Shown: positions 39,182 through 49,807, counted from the stretch's first letter. The stretch is 64,000 bases of DNA from Lunularia cruciata (GCA_948567375.1 OX419758.1:16001001-16065000); one strand, 5' to 3'. The notes: a model not told the origin generated them from the letters alone. Numbers and translations: made by a program.

Positions 39182-39541
39182 TTGATGTGTTCCAATGGGA
39201 TTGAAGGCTCGACCTATGCAAGTCTGCTTCACTTGCAAGGTATGATATCTAATTGGGGTTGTAGGATTTTGGTTGATTCTGGAAGTTTAGAGAATTGCAT
39301 GTCTATGCAAGTAGCAAAGGAATTGGGTACCCTTATCAAGCCAGTGATTGGAAGTAGTTTGATGATGGCGGATGGTAGAAAGGGTTCTGCATTCCGCACC
39401 TTGCATCCTGTTACCTTCAAGATTGGGAAGGAGTATTTGGAGTGTATGAGGTTTGTAGTGGCACCTCTACACTATGATATCATTCTGGGTCTACCTTGGC
39501 TTGAACATCATAAGGTTCAATTCGATTGGACCCGACGCTAA
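39182..39541 (+). pseudogene. G2 aspartic protease
   Basis: ILVDSGSLENCMS carries the catalytic Asp-Ser-Gly. It is followed by MMADGRKG and the retropepsin-like end YDIILGLPWLEHHKVQFDW. The open stretch is 119 codons and ends at a TAA before the linker repeats. It processes the polyprotein in intact relatives. Confidence 0.88.
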
Positions 39542-39618
39542 ATTCAAGTACAACTCCAAGGTAGGAATTTCCGATTAGGTTGTCTGGCACCTCTGAGTAG
39601 GACACCTAAGAATAGTCA

Positions 39619-39798
39619 GTCCCAAGATGGGAAGTTGGTTGAGAAGGTAGCCGTAGAGCAAATCTGGAAGAGAGATGAGTCCCAAGATGGGAAGTTTGCC
39701 AAGAAGGCAACCATGGAGCAAGCTTGGAAGAGAGATGAGTCCCTAGGAGGGAAGTTTGTTAATGAAGCGGCCATAGAGCAAGCTTCGGAGGAAGATAA
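39619..39798 (+). repeat. 60-bp tandem repeat in the G2 protease-RT linker
   Basis: Three units with an exact 60-bp period encode a 20-residue repeat (for example [20 protein letters not shown]). The frame is conserved. The homologous linker in G2b (about 57650-57780) has diverged copies, so the repeat is a family feature. Confidence 0.9.
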
Positions 39799-39859
39799 GT
39801 CTGTATTTGCGGTGTGGATCAAGCCGATTGCACAAGAACAATCTGAGGAGGGCCAAGTG

Positions 39860-41235
39860 CCGCATCAAGCAATGGTTGATCAAATAGTTCAGGAGTTTGC
39901 ACATGTGTTTCTGGATGATCTGCCAAAGGGATTACCCCTCGATCGAGGTATGCCCTTCAAGATTGAGTTATTGCCAAGGAGTACACTAGTGAGTAGACCA
40001 ATCTATCGACTCTCACCAAAGGAGTTGGAAGAGTTGCAAACAATACTTACAGAGTTGTTAGAGAAGGATTTCATACGACATAGTACCTCTCCTTGGGGAG
40101 CACCGTTACTATTTGTTCCAAAGAAGGATGGAGGACTTCATTTCTGTATTGATTACCGTGGGCTCAATAAACAAACCGTGAAGAATGCATATTCCTTGCC
40201 TCGGATCGATGACCTGCTTGATCAATTAAGTGGAGCACACTACTTTTCCAAGCTGGATCTTTGTAGTGGCTATTGGCAAATTCCTATTGAAGGAGAGGAT
40301 GTGCAAAAGACTACCTTTCGCACAAGGTATGGATATTTTGAGTAGAGAGTTCTACCTTTCGGACTCACTAATGCTCTAGCAGTCTTCATGGATCAGATGC
40401 ATCGAGTGTTGGAGGGACTATTGGATCGGTCTGTGATAGTGTTCTTAGATGATATCTTAATCTATAGCAAGACAAAGGTAGAACACATGAATCATGTGCG
40501 AGAAGTCCTAAGACGACTACGACAGTGGAAATTTTACTGCAAGAAGTTAAAGTGTGCTTTTTGGCAAAAGGAGGTTACCTTCTTGGGTCATAAGATCTCA
40601 TCAGAGGGGATCAAGATGGAAGAAGAGAAGATCAAGGCCATTACTGATTAGCCTACCCTGAAGGATGCTATCGAAGTACGAGCATTCAATGGATTGGCCA
40701 ATTTTTACCAATGGTTCATCCACTATTATGCTCACGTGGCTGCACCATTGACTGACCTCTTGGGAAAGAACTCGAGCTTCCAATGGACCACCAAGCATGA
40801 AGAAGCATTCCAGAAGTTAAAGCATATGGTGTCTTCAAGACCCATTCTTCAACCATATGATCCTCAACTACTTTGTGTGGTTGATTTTGATGCTTCTAAC
40901 TTTGGAATTAGAGCTGTGTTGCAACAAGAATTTCCAGATGGACTACATCCTATTGCCTTTGTGTCTTGCCGACTAAATTCAGCTGAAAGAAATTACTCTG
41001 CTCGAGATCGGGAACAACTTGCAATGGTATATGCCACCAAGGTATGGAGGCATTATCTCTTGGGGAAACAAGTGATCATGCGAACTGATCACAAGCCATT
41101 GTTGCAGACCTTACACCTAGAACACATGAAGAGTCGACATCATCAATGGGAAGAGCAACTCCAATTGTTTGACATCAAACTTGAGTATAAACCAGGTCGG
41201 TTCCATGTCATCCCTGATGCCCCATCACGATGACC
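39860..41235 (+). pseudogene. G2 reverse transcriptase and RNase H
   Basis: RT motifs: [67 protein letters not shown] (F-x-DD form of the active site) and LGHKIS. RNase H: DASNFGIRAVL, SARDREQLAMVYA, RTDHKPLLQ and IPDAPSR. Stops at 40343-40345 (TAG, at a place where relatives have Trp), 40649-40651 (TAG, likewise) and 41231-41233 (TGA). All blocks stay in one frame, so only point changes broke it. Confidence 0.92.
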
Positions 41236-41239
41236 TGAT

Positions 41240-41575
41240 TTGAAGTCTCTTCCTCTCATCGCAACAACAATTACAACAACGGTGTCAATTGATCCCAAGA
41301 TCCATAACAAGTTTTGGTTAGCTCTACAACAAGATCCCTTCTTCCAAATGGTACATGGTCGGCTAACAACAAGTGACAAGGAGTACAACACCTTCTCCTT
41401 CAAGGAAGGCCTTCTATTCCATGCGGACCGGATCTATGTTCCAGCCAAAGGTGATTTTTGACTTGTGCGCCTTCAAGAAGCCCATGATTTACCCATTGCT
41501 GGTCACATGGGTGTGGACAAGACCTTGGGTACCCTCCAACATCAATGGTAGTGGCCCAACATGACACGGGATATT
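41240..41575 (+). pseudogene. G2 integrase, N-terminal zinc-binding part
   Basis: The HHCC half (AHDLPIAGHMGVDKTL) is followed by WWPNM-like sequence with a stop (TAG at Trp). Element D is inserted before the CxxC pair. The intact order is visible in G2b, where this site reads through without the insertion (58985-59040). Confidence 0.85.
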
Positions 41576-41682
41576 TGTCGTACGTATATACATCGCTACA
41601 CAACATACATCGCTGTCAACATCATACACTATAAAAGCACAACTCACACATAAGTCATACATAGACTCTAAAGTGCCACAAT
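41576..41682 (-). repeat. 107-bp block A, outer copy at the 3' end of element D
   Basis: Identical to 42133-42239 except one base (TGTCGTACG here, TGTCGTGCG there). It lies between the 449-bp block and the flanking G2 sequence. There is no copy at the other end of the element. Confidence 0.93.
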
Positions 41683-42130
41683 AATCAGATTGCTTAACAC
41701 TTTCAACTCAACTCAACTCAGATCAGTACTTGATCTGTCACTCTATAAACTGCCAATAACTGGGCACTGATTACAGTCAAGCCACACCCACTCAAGCATA
41801 GAGAATCCAGGTGACGCTCGCCGGCCTCTGTCCACCATAGCCAGGAACTCGAAGGCTCAACATCAGAGAAGTGAGCTCTCTGGAGCTCACTTCGAAACTA
41901 TACCCCCTGGACTCGAGCTAGCCTTGAAACCCTAACGGTCCCGCTGACGGCACACTCGACGGTGCAAACGGTGCGAAGTGACGGTGGGCCCCACCGTGAA
42001 GTCAGTACCCCGAACACGAAATCTAACCGTCGGAAAGTAGTCCCTGAGAAACAGCTAGAACAACTCTAACTACCATCACTGGAACTCCAGTGTCCAAGCA
42101 TCTAGATGCGGAACTACAAATGGCGTGACA
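41682..42130 (-). repeat. 449-bp terminal block B (left copy)
   Basis: Matches 51032-51480 without gaps. Differences at 41975, 42012, 42052 and 42061 are all C/T or G/A; the right copy has T or A at each. On this side block B is sandwiched between two block-A copies, joined to the inner one by GC within the palindrome GACAGCTGTC. Confidence 0.96.
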
Positions 42131-42132
42131 GC

Positions 42133-42239
42133 TGTCGTGCGTATATACATCGCTACACAACATACATCGCTGTCAACATCATACACTATAAAAGCACAAC
42201 TCACACATAAGTCATACATAGACTCTAAAGTGCCACAAT
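42133..42239 (-). repeat. 107-bp block A, inner copy
   Basis: Adjacent to the polypurine tract. Read on the minus strand it starts TGTGGCAC directly after the tract, as the U3 start of a 3' LTR should. If so, the true LTR is A+B (about 560 bp). Confidence 0.85.
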
Positions 42240-42252
42240 CGCCCCCCTAGCT
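42240..42252 (-). other. polypurine tract of element D
   Basis: On the minus strand GCTAGGGGGGCGA immediately precedes the block-A start. This is the expected primer for plus-strand synthesis and defines where the 3' LTR should begin. Confidence 0.65.
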
Positions 42253-42406
42253 GGCGGTTAGGTCCCTCTAACTCCAGATAGCCATCTACTCTAAGTATAT
42301 GGTATACCCTCTAATGGGCAAAGATCAGGAGGCCGGGTGCTATGGAGCCCCATCGTTAGTCGCCTGTCTGCAATCTATACCATATAAAGAATGAACTAGC
42401 TATAGG

Positions 42407-42949
42407 TCAAGTACATCTAGGACATAACCACTGTCCTTGAGGAACCACCATGAGGGGAGGAGTCATACATGCCATATGCCATCCTCTCGAACAGCTATCA
42501 CACACTAACATAGTAGCAGCTCCACCAGAAGAGCCACATAACATACACCTCAAGCCTGCACATACAAGTGCCAAGCTTGGGTCCATAGTACCATCAATGT
42601 TTGGAAGGTGGCATGGCGCACAATTGCGCACATGATCCTTCCAAACAACACCATCACGTCCTTCTAACACAAGGACTCCAGATGGCAAAACCTCGCGCAC
42701 TCTCAAGATAGTGCGGCCTGTAGAAACATCAAGTGTCGTCGGTGCTGTCTGCTGTAGATATACATAGTCGCCTGGATGAAATCGACGGATCGAGGGTCTA
42801 TAACCTCCTCCTCGAATGGTAGCATAGCGTAAAGTATCTCTATGCTGAGCAATCGCCAAGTTCTCAAAGGCCATCGGCATCACTCTCCGAAAGATCTCTG
42901 CCCGTTGAGAACATGCGCTCATCCATACATCGGGGTCATCCAAGTCCAA
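42407..42949 (-). pseudogene. element D integrase C-terminus with PHD finger
   Basis: Continues the integrase frame after a TGA at 42959-42961. Residues 56-115 of this piece (FHPGDYVYLQQ, ILRVREVLPSGVLVLEGRDG, NCAPCHLPN) resemble the GPY/F-type end of gypsy integrases. Residues 135-179 form a textbook PHD finger: Cys135, 138, 150, 153, His158, Cys161, 176 and 179, with WLCPRC at the end. PHD fingers read histone H3 tails (methylated or unmodified Lys4), so this may steer integration, as the chromodomain does in chromoviruses (inference). All eight zinc ligands are intact. Confidence 0.88.
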
Positions 42950-43108
42950 AACTACAGTAGCATCTCAACAAATGGCTGCAGGTAAATCTGGATCTCGTCC
43001 ATAGAGTAGAAAGTATGGAGAGAAGGATGCTAAGGAGGCTTGCCGGCTGAACCGATAGCCCATGGCCAACCAAGGTAACTGGAGATCCCAATCTCCCAAG
43101 TGGCCTCT

Positions 43109-43696
43109 CTACAAACCATACTTTCGCAATCCTCTCTTCACCGTCTGAACCACTCCCTCTGCTAAGCCATCTGCCTCAGGGTGATCTCGGGATGTAGTAC
43201 GATGATCAATCAAAGCCTTGTCACACAAGACCTGAAACTCTCCCAAGAACTCTGTACCCTGATTAGTCAAAACCTCAGCTGGTGCACCAAAATGACTAAG
43301 AACTCGATCCAGGAACAAGTAAGCTGTCCCTTCACTAGACTTGTCAGGAAGTGCCACCAACTCAATCCACTTGGAGAAGTGCTCCACCATCACCAAAACA
43401 TACCGATGATGTCTCACAGTCAGCGGTAAAGGTCCGGCAAAGTCCAAACTCCAACGGTAACCCAATCCCATGATAGGTAATGGGTGTAAATGTGGCGTAG
43501 GAGCATTGAATGATGCTCTAACTCGGTCACAAACCACACATCTGGCAACAAACTGCTGTACCTCGGTCTGCATACCGCGCCACCAATAATGACTCTGGAG
43601 TAAGCTATATGTACGCTTTACTCCAAAATGTCCTAGCTCCTCATGAGCATGACGGACCAACTGTGGTCTTTGTGATGGAAGTGGTACTACTCGCAC
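43109..43696 (-). pseudogene. element D integrase core
   Basis: N-terminal zinc motif (HAHEELGH, then CVVC). The catalytic core follows: Asp85 in WSLDFAGPL, then TNQGTEF at residue 145 where the family has Asp, and Glu180 in ADGLAEGV. The second catalytic Asp is thus Asn (GAT to AAT), which should inactivate the enzyme. The frame is separated from the RNase H part by TGA (43709-43711) and from the C-terminal part by TAG (43109-43111). Both are single transitions from CGA and CAG. Confidence 0.9.
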
Positions 43697-43708
43697 TCTA
43701 CCATCCTC

Positions 43709-45412
43709 TCATACACGCAAAAGGTGTCTACCCTCCAATCTGAACCGTCTGGCTCGCTGAAGAACACGGTCTCTCTCCTTGGCCCCAATTGTGCCACCCA
43801 CAACACCAGTGCAAAGATAGTCCATCACTAAGAGATCATCATGAATGTCTCGCTGAACTGTACCAATATCTTCACTCTCTGGATCTGTGACCTCAATAAC
43901 TCCTCCTGTATGCGCTGAGAGAGATACCACCAAGGTCTCTGCAAATATACACAAAAAGGCCGATGCATGCCAACCTGGCACCATCTCCTCATCTGTCTCA
44001 CCATGCCAACGTGCTCCGGTCTGATCCTGCTGGCTGGGACATGGGTTTCTACTCAACCCATCTGCATCACGGTTCACCACTCCAGGTCTGTGAACAACCG
44101 TGAAATCATACTCCTGTAAAATCAGAGCCCATCGTGCAAGCTTCCCTGAAAGCTTGTTGGACTCCATCAACCACTTCAGCGGCTGATGATCAGTGATGAG
44201 AGTGAAGGGGTTACCAAATAGGTAACATCGGAAATGTGCTACTGCCCAAACTGCTGCCAAGCACTCTCCCTCATATGAACTATACTTCGCCTCCGCTGAA
44301 TTGTTGGAGCGACTAGCATAGGCCACCACAAACTCCTTCTCCTCATCATCATGTTGGGTGAGCACCGCTCCAAGCCCCAACATACTCCAATCAGTGTGAA
44401 CCTGAAATGGTCGTCCCCTGATCGGTCTCCTCAAAATAGGAGCAGATGTCAACCTCTCCTTGAGCTCTACAAAAGCTCTCTCCTGCTCATCTCCCCAACA
44501 CCACTCTTGTGTAAGCTTGGTCAGCTTTGTCAAGGCCTTGGCAATGGCGCTAAATCCTCTAACATAGCGGCGATAGAAGTTCGCCAACCCAAGGAATGCT
44601 CGCACTCTGCTCACATCCGTAGGCCGAGGAACACGTGCAATAGCCTCCACCTTGGTCTGCTGGACACCAAGTCCTCCGGGGTAGATAGTGTGACCCAAAT
44701 ACTCAACCTGCTCATGGAAGAACCTACACTTCCCAGGATGTAATTTGAGTCCATGAGATCTCAACCTCTCAAACACCTCCAACAACTGTCTCTCATGCTC
44801 CTCCACAGTAGTGCTATACACCAAAATGTCATCAATATAGCACCGAGCAAAATCCAGTCCAGCTAGGATCCTATCCATGACCCTCTAGAACTCAGCAGGA
44901 GCGTTCTTCAACCCAAATGGTAAGAACCTCCACTGATATAACACATCCTTGTCGTGAGGATCAATAGCCCAAAATGCTGTCTTGGACTTATCCTCCTCCC
45001 TGATCGGCAACTGATGATATCCCGCTCGTAGATTCAAAGTATTGAAGACCTTTGCATGCCCAATCGCATCAAAAATCTCCTCCGGTGTAGGCATGGCATA
45101 CCGATCAGCCCTGGTTTGTCGGTTGATAGGACGGTAATCTCCACACATCCGCCTATCTGTATAGTTGCCATGCATATCCTTCTTGGCTGGCATCACTGTC
45201 GCTGATGCATACTCTCCATGTGAAATCTCCACCAAACCAGCCTCAAAAAGGTCAATACTCCGGCTCTGAATCAATGTCCTCTCCATCTCACTATATCGAT
45301 AAGGACGTCGGAAAACAAGTGTGTCGCTAGTCAGCTCAATCCGTATACCAGGTCCCTTCAGAGCACCCAAATCCTTCATACTGAAGGCAAAACAACTCGT
45401 GTGACTCCTCAA
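43709..45412 (-). pseudogene. element D reverse transcriptase and RNase H
   Basis: RT: SRSIDLFEAGLVEISHGEYA, RMCGDYRPINRQT, FNTLNLRAGYHQLPI, KTAFWAI, WRFLPFGLKNAPAEF, then YIDDILVYS and LGHTIYPGG. The family motif TLDLRSGYHQ reads TLNLRAGYHQ, so the first catalytic Asp is Asn (GAT to AAT). A TAG at 44885-44887 replaces the near-invariant Gln of the PAEFQR motif, direct evidence for CAG to TAG. RNase H (about 44050-44400) keeps TDWSMLGLGAVL, SSYEGECLA, ITDHQPLKW and DADGLSR with its acidic residues. About 110 residues of unknown function follow RNase H before integrase. Confidence 0.93.
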
Positions 45413-45414
45413 GA

Positions 45415-45850
45415 ACCTCCAAACCCTCCGTCTTTCCTCTCCAGTAAGCTTGGGTCCAAGATCTGGCTCCCAAGTATCCTCTGTAACTGTAGTAGGAGTG
45501 GAAGACGTACTGACTGGCTGCTACACTGGGCCCTTGGGAGCAATGGTGTCATGCTCCCGACCACTAGAGGTCCCAACCTCTGTGTGAAAAACTCCCTCCA
45601 CTCTGGCTGCAAGCTCCATACGTCCTCTGGCTGCATCCCATGTGGACCAAGGGTGTAATCCAAGTAGCCCACGCTCACCTGGATGGACTCCAAGTAGACC
45701 ACTCTCCCTAGTAGCTACTGGATGTGTCCCAAGAATACCATGTCCACTCGGTCCATCGCCCCCAGCATGTGCCTGAATCATCTCGATAGGCACAGGGCTC
45801 ACAAGTGTCAGAGTGGTGATGCCTATCAAGCGCATCCTACGCTGCTCTGC
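45415..45850 (-). pseudogene. element D linker between methyltransferase and RT
   Basis: No domain is recognised. It holds three copies of a G-x-LG-x-HP motif (GILGTHP, GLLGVHP, GLLGLHP) and a TAG at 45521-45523, then TWEPDLGPKLTGEERRRV leading into RT. The register is maintained throughout. Confidence 0.6.
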
Positions 45851-46800
45851 CAAACCAAGGCTCACAATCCAGGTCAAACAGTTCAGGTCCATAGCCTGAC
45901 CTAACACCTGACGCTTGGATGCCTCTGACACTACTGGAACAGCGGTAATACCGGTGCGAAAACCCATCGCCCGCTCTCTCTCATCAGCATTGGGCTCCAC
46001 CAACTGCTGTAATTGTGAGTCCCAAACAAGTCCAGGTCCTCCCTCTTGAAAAGCATGAGAGCATGGGAAACTCATGAGTGTGGGAAATGCAGCTCTAGGC
46101 TGTCCAACTAGGTTCACCACTGCCATGGGTGACCTATCAGCCACTACCACTGTCTGAGACTGACGCCCAACATCCAAGATATCATCAACAAGAATGTGGT
46201 CTCGTCGCTGAATCCCATCATAAGCACGCTGTAGAACCTCTCTGGGTAAGAGGTTTGTCCACCAAAGACGAAGACGATGAGCCCGTGATCCCACTCTGGC
46301 TGCATCTAACAATACAGCAGGTCCCATCCATGAATGGACCTGATGTGTACTCGCCACCACTCTAGTGCGAGAATCACCCATCAATGGAACGTTCTCCAAA
46401 AGGTAAGCTGGAGAAACAGACTGATGAACCTGGAGATGTCGTAGTATCCGTAACATCTCCCAAAACACACCAGAACGAGGATCCTAAAGACCCAAACCGC
46501 GGCCCGCACGTGTATGTCCCTGACATGGCCATCCAGAAATCACCAAGTGAATAGGCCCATGTCTCTCTAGGTCATGCGCCCCCAGTAAGGAAATGTCTCC
46601 TGGTAAGGCCTTCTGGTAACCTTTGACTGCTGACATCGGTAATAACTCCGGATACCGATAGGCCAAGTGTGCCACATGATGTAGAGAGACTCGCCTAGCA
46701 GTCTCATCTCTCTCTACATACAAGTACCTCTGTACTCGGATACCCGCCTGTAACACCGCAGCTAGTCCGGTGCTGATCCCACCAAACAACTCCAATAGGC
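45850..46800 (-). pseudogene. element D C5-cytosine DNA methyltransferase domain
   Basis: The motifs of a C5 methyltransferase occur in canonical order. I: LLELFGGISTGLAAVLQAGI (S-adenosylmethionine binding). IV: VISGWPCQGHTRAGRG with the catalytic Cys in PCQ. VI: YLLENVPLMG. VIII: VGSRAHRLRLWWTNL. IX: ERERAMGF. X: VLGQAMDLNCLTWIVSLGL. The order differs from plant DRM enzymes, where blocks are rearranged. The GISTGL form of motif I and a short region between VIII and IX are closest, by memory, to DNMT3-like enzymes. The only break is a TAG at 46484-46486, just after motif IV, in register. The domain would transfer a methyl group to cytosine C5. It is placed between protease and RT, so it would be made as part of the polyprotein. 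Confidence 0.93.
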
Positions 46801-48643
46801 ATATCCCCTCTACTGGGTACTGCCAAGCAATGAGTGTGGTATCCAGAGGTGTCAAAGCAATCGCCTCTGGAGGCTCATCCTCACACTCATCCCCTGATGG
46901 TACGAAGGCTCCACTCCAAGCCTGCTGCACCAACTGATCTGCATGCTGCTGCAATGCCTCCTCTGAACTCCACAATGGAACATCCAAGGTGGATGGAACA
47001 ATCCCACTCGTACTCCATAGCCGAGTGATCTCCTCTGGTACTGGAGTATCCTCTGCATGGGCGTTCCCCTCCAACAAGTCACCAGGCCAAGTAATTGCAC
47101 CGCTGAAAGCCAAAACTGATGCTGCCATGGTCCCGGACTGTAGTGAGCCAAGACTACCACTACTGAAGCGTACTGGTAGGCGACATACCCGTCCCTCACC
47201 AGACTGCCAACCAGGTCTATAAGAGGCTGTCTCCTCCCAATAGTCAATACTGAAACCCATAGGGTATAACACTGCTCCCCCAACTAGCACATCATATGAC
47301 TCAGCTATCGTTGCAATAGCCTGAGCTCTCACCACCGAGCTATCAGTCGGATGACCAGGCTGAACCTGGACAACAAGCTCTCCACGTGTGATGTACTGTG
47401 TCGAACCACCACCAAGAGATGTCTGGATCTGAAATGGACACCTCTCCACATTGGTCTTCCGTAACTCCAGACCAACAATTGCAGCCTTCCCCAACATAAG
47501 GGGCTGCGCACCAGAGTCTAACAAGACTCTCTGTGGTGTATAGACCTTCCCTGAAGGTCCCACCAAACGAAAGATCCCCCTCTGGTTATCCAATAGGACA
47601 ACACCAAGTGTAAACCGCGCTCTCTCAAAGGCCGGTCTAGCTGGCAACTCCTCCAGTCTAGCCGCTGCTGCCTGCCATAAACCACTGGTCGCTGAACGGA
47701 TCCCATGCTCCTCAACCAAGTCAGCTCCACTACCAACCACCTCTGCTCTAGTAGTAGGAACTGCACCATCCCTACTCTCACACAATGTGGCAGCCAACCG
47801 GAACACTGGGGCTGGGTCAACTCCCAATGTAAACATGTCACTGGCTGAAAATAAAGGATGCCGCATAATCAGCTGAGCCGCCCCCAACATCATGCTAGAC
47901 TCAATCTGTGTAGTAGCAGGTGGCTGACTAGCAGGTACTCCATCAGGTACTCCATCACCACCTACCACACCTGCACTGGGACGTCTAGGAACCATGGATG
48001 TCGTCTGCAATGCCTCAGATAGCGTGAAAGACTGGGGAAGTCTGACCTGTCTCCCAACCTCTCCTCTTTGTGGGTCCAACTCCACTGATGCTCCTCTAGG
48101 CTCTGGAGCACGTACTGCACTCCTAGTCACTGCTGCAGATGCATCCACCCGTGCTGCTCCGCACATGAAGTCCAAAGCATCTCTATCACCAGCATATGAG
48201 GTGGAAGCCTCAGCACCCGAATCTGATCTCCTCTGAGCAATAGCTATACTAGCCAATCTCTGCTCCAACTGCTCAATCCGAGTAGCCATAGCTGTGTCAG
48301 AAGTAAGGGCAGGTACTGCACCCCTACTAGGTGTAGATCCTCTACCACCACCTCTACCACCTCGTCCTCCATGAACTGGAGCTCCTCTACTACCTGCCAT
48401 AGCAGCCCTACCACTCCGAAACTCCGGGTGTAGGTCAAAACACCGGTCACTAGTATGACCAAATCTATGGTAGTGCTCACACTGCCTCTGTGCTGGCTGT
48501 GATGCACCAGAGGTATCAGGTCTGCTGCCCTGAGTACACTCTCTCCTATGGTGAGGTCCACCACAAGTCCAACAAGCAACACCACCACTCACTGGCTGCT
48601 GCTGACCCGAAAATGAGGGTAAGGGTCTAACTCCACTAGGCAC
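46801..48643 (-). pseudogene. element D nucleocapsid and aspartic protease
   Basis: Zinc knuckle 1 (CWTCGGPHHRREC) is intact. Knuckle 2 (CEHYHRFGHTSDRC) has Tyr for the second Cys (TGC to TAC). An RGG-rich stretch (residues 87-107) and a short coiled coil (about 121-138) follow. The protease (about residues 370-480; 47203-47536) has LLDSGAQPLMLGK and DVLVGGAVLYPMGFSIDYW. About 135 residues without a recognised domain lead into the methyltransferase. The frame is continuous with Gag upstream and with the methyltransferase downstream. Confidence 0.88.
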
Positions 48644-49807
48644 TCCACTCGCTCCATAGGATCTGGGCTGTCCACCCTATCCTCGAAAACCAACTGGGCG
48701 TGGTGCACTCTACTGCACTCTAGAAGAAGTCACAACCGTGGATGAGGTCTCCCTACCAAATCCAGATGTCACCACTCTCTCCTCCACCATGTTGAGCTCA
48801 ATACGCTCAGCCAAACCAAAGACTACTGCCAAAGTGGGCGAAGCAGCCTGCAACAACGTAGCATCACGAACTCTACGTCGCAACTCCTTGTCCAGTATCC
48901 CATACCAAAACTGGACTGCCTGGGCCTCAGTAACTCCTTGAGTGAAACTGATCAGCCACCTCATGCAAGTGTATGCCTCGCGTAGGCTCTCTCCAGCCTT
49001 CCGCTGGAACTCCTGCAAGCTCCTCAGCTTGTCAGTCCGCACTCCCTGGTAGTTCTGCCTCAAACATAGGAAGAACTCCACCATGGGGTTAAACCCCGAT
49101 ACCACACCACCTCTTGCAGCGGTACCTCCACTCGTAGTAGCACTATCTCTAGCTAGTGCACCTCCACTAGCTCCACCAACACTACTCGAGCTAGAACTCG
49201 TAGGTACAGCCGACCTACTCCTGGCCACCAAACCTGAAGTGATGGAGACATAGTGTGGAGACCAATACTGTCTCCATAACTCAATCTCCTCCAAATGAGC
49301 TCTCCTGAACTCATGGTAGTCGTCCATCGGTGGACCCTCCAAGTGCTGAAACAACCCCTTCCATGCCATGAAGGGTGTGAACAAAGTCGGGTTCCGCATC
49401 TGCTGCAGATCACACCAACTATCGAACTCCTGGATGAAGTCATCCAACTCAATGGTACCCACTGTACCAGAGTAACGCCTAGGGCCTTTGGAGGCCCCAT
49501 AAATCTCGTCCATGTCCCACAACAACGGTGCGGACACACCAAGTGCACTCTCAACTGAATCAGCTCATGTGTCGAACTCCAACTCAGAGTCAATCTCCTC
49601 CCTCACTGGGACCTGAGATACAGGCTGATACCGAGTACCACTCCGAGTAAACCCACTGCGTACTGCAAGGCTAACTCCTCTGGAATCTCCAAAGAACTCC
49701 GTCGTGACCACGTAACTGCAACAGCAAACCCGAACCACCAACTGCAACCGCAAGTCGCAACCGCAAGTACCCCACCAAGTGCCAACACCACCACGTGCCA
49801 ACACCAA
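48644..49807 (-). pseudogene. element D Gag capsid region
   Basis: The 275-codon open piece 48710-49537 has ELDDFIQEFDSWCDLQQM, FQHLEGPPMDDYHEFRRAHL, SLQEFQRKAGESLREAYTCM and AQAVQFWYGILD, a capsid-like helical layout. The same frame continues upstream to about 49807 across a TGA (49565-49567) and downstream across TAG at 48710-48712 and 48677-48679. No convincing ATG start was found, so the start of the polyprotein is undefined. Confidence 0.8.

Noticed and set aside
46834-48236. Plus-strand frames opposite the element D polyprotein
   Set aside because: Antisense shadows of the real minus-strand reading frame, with no domain of their own.
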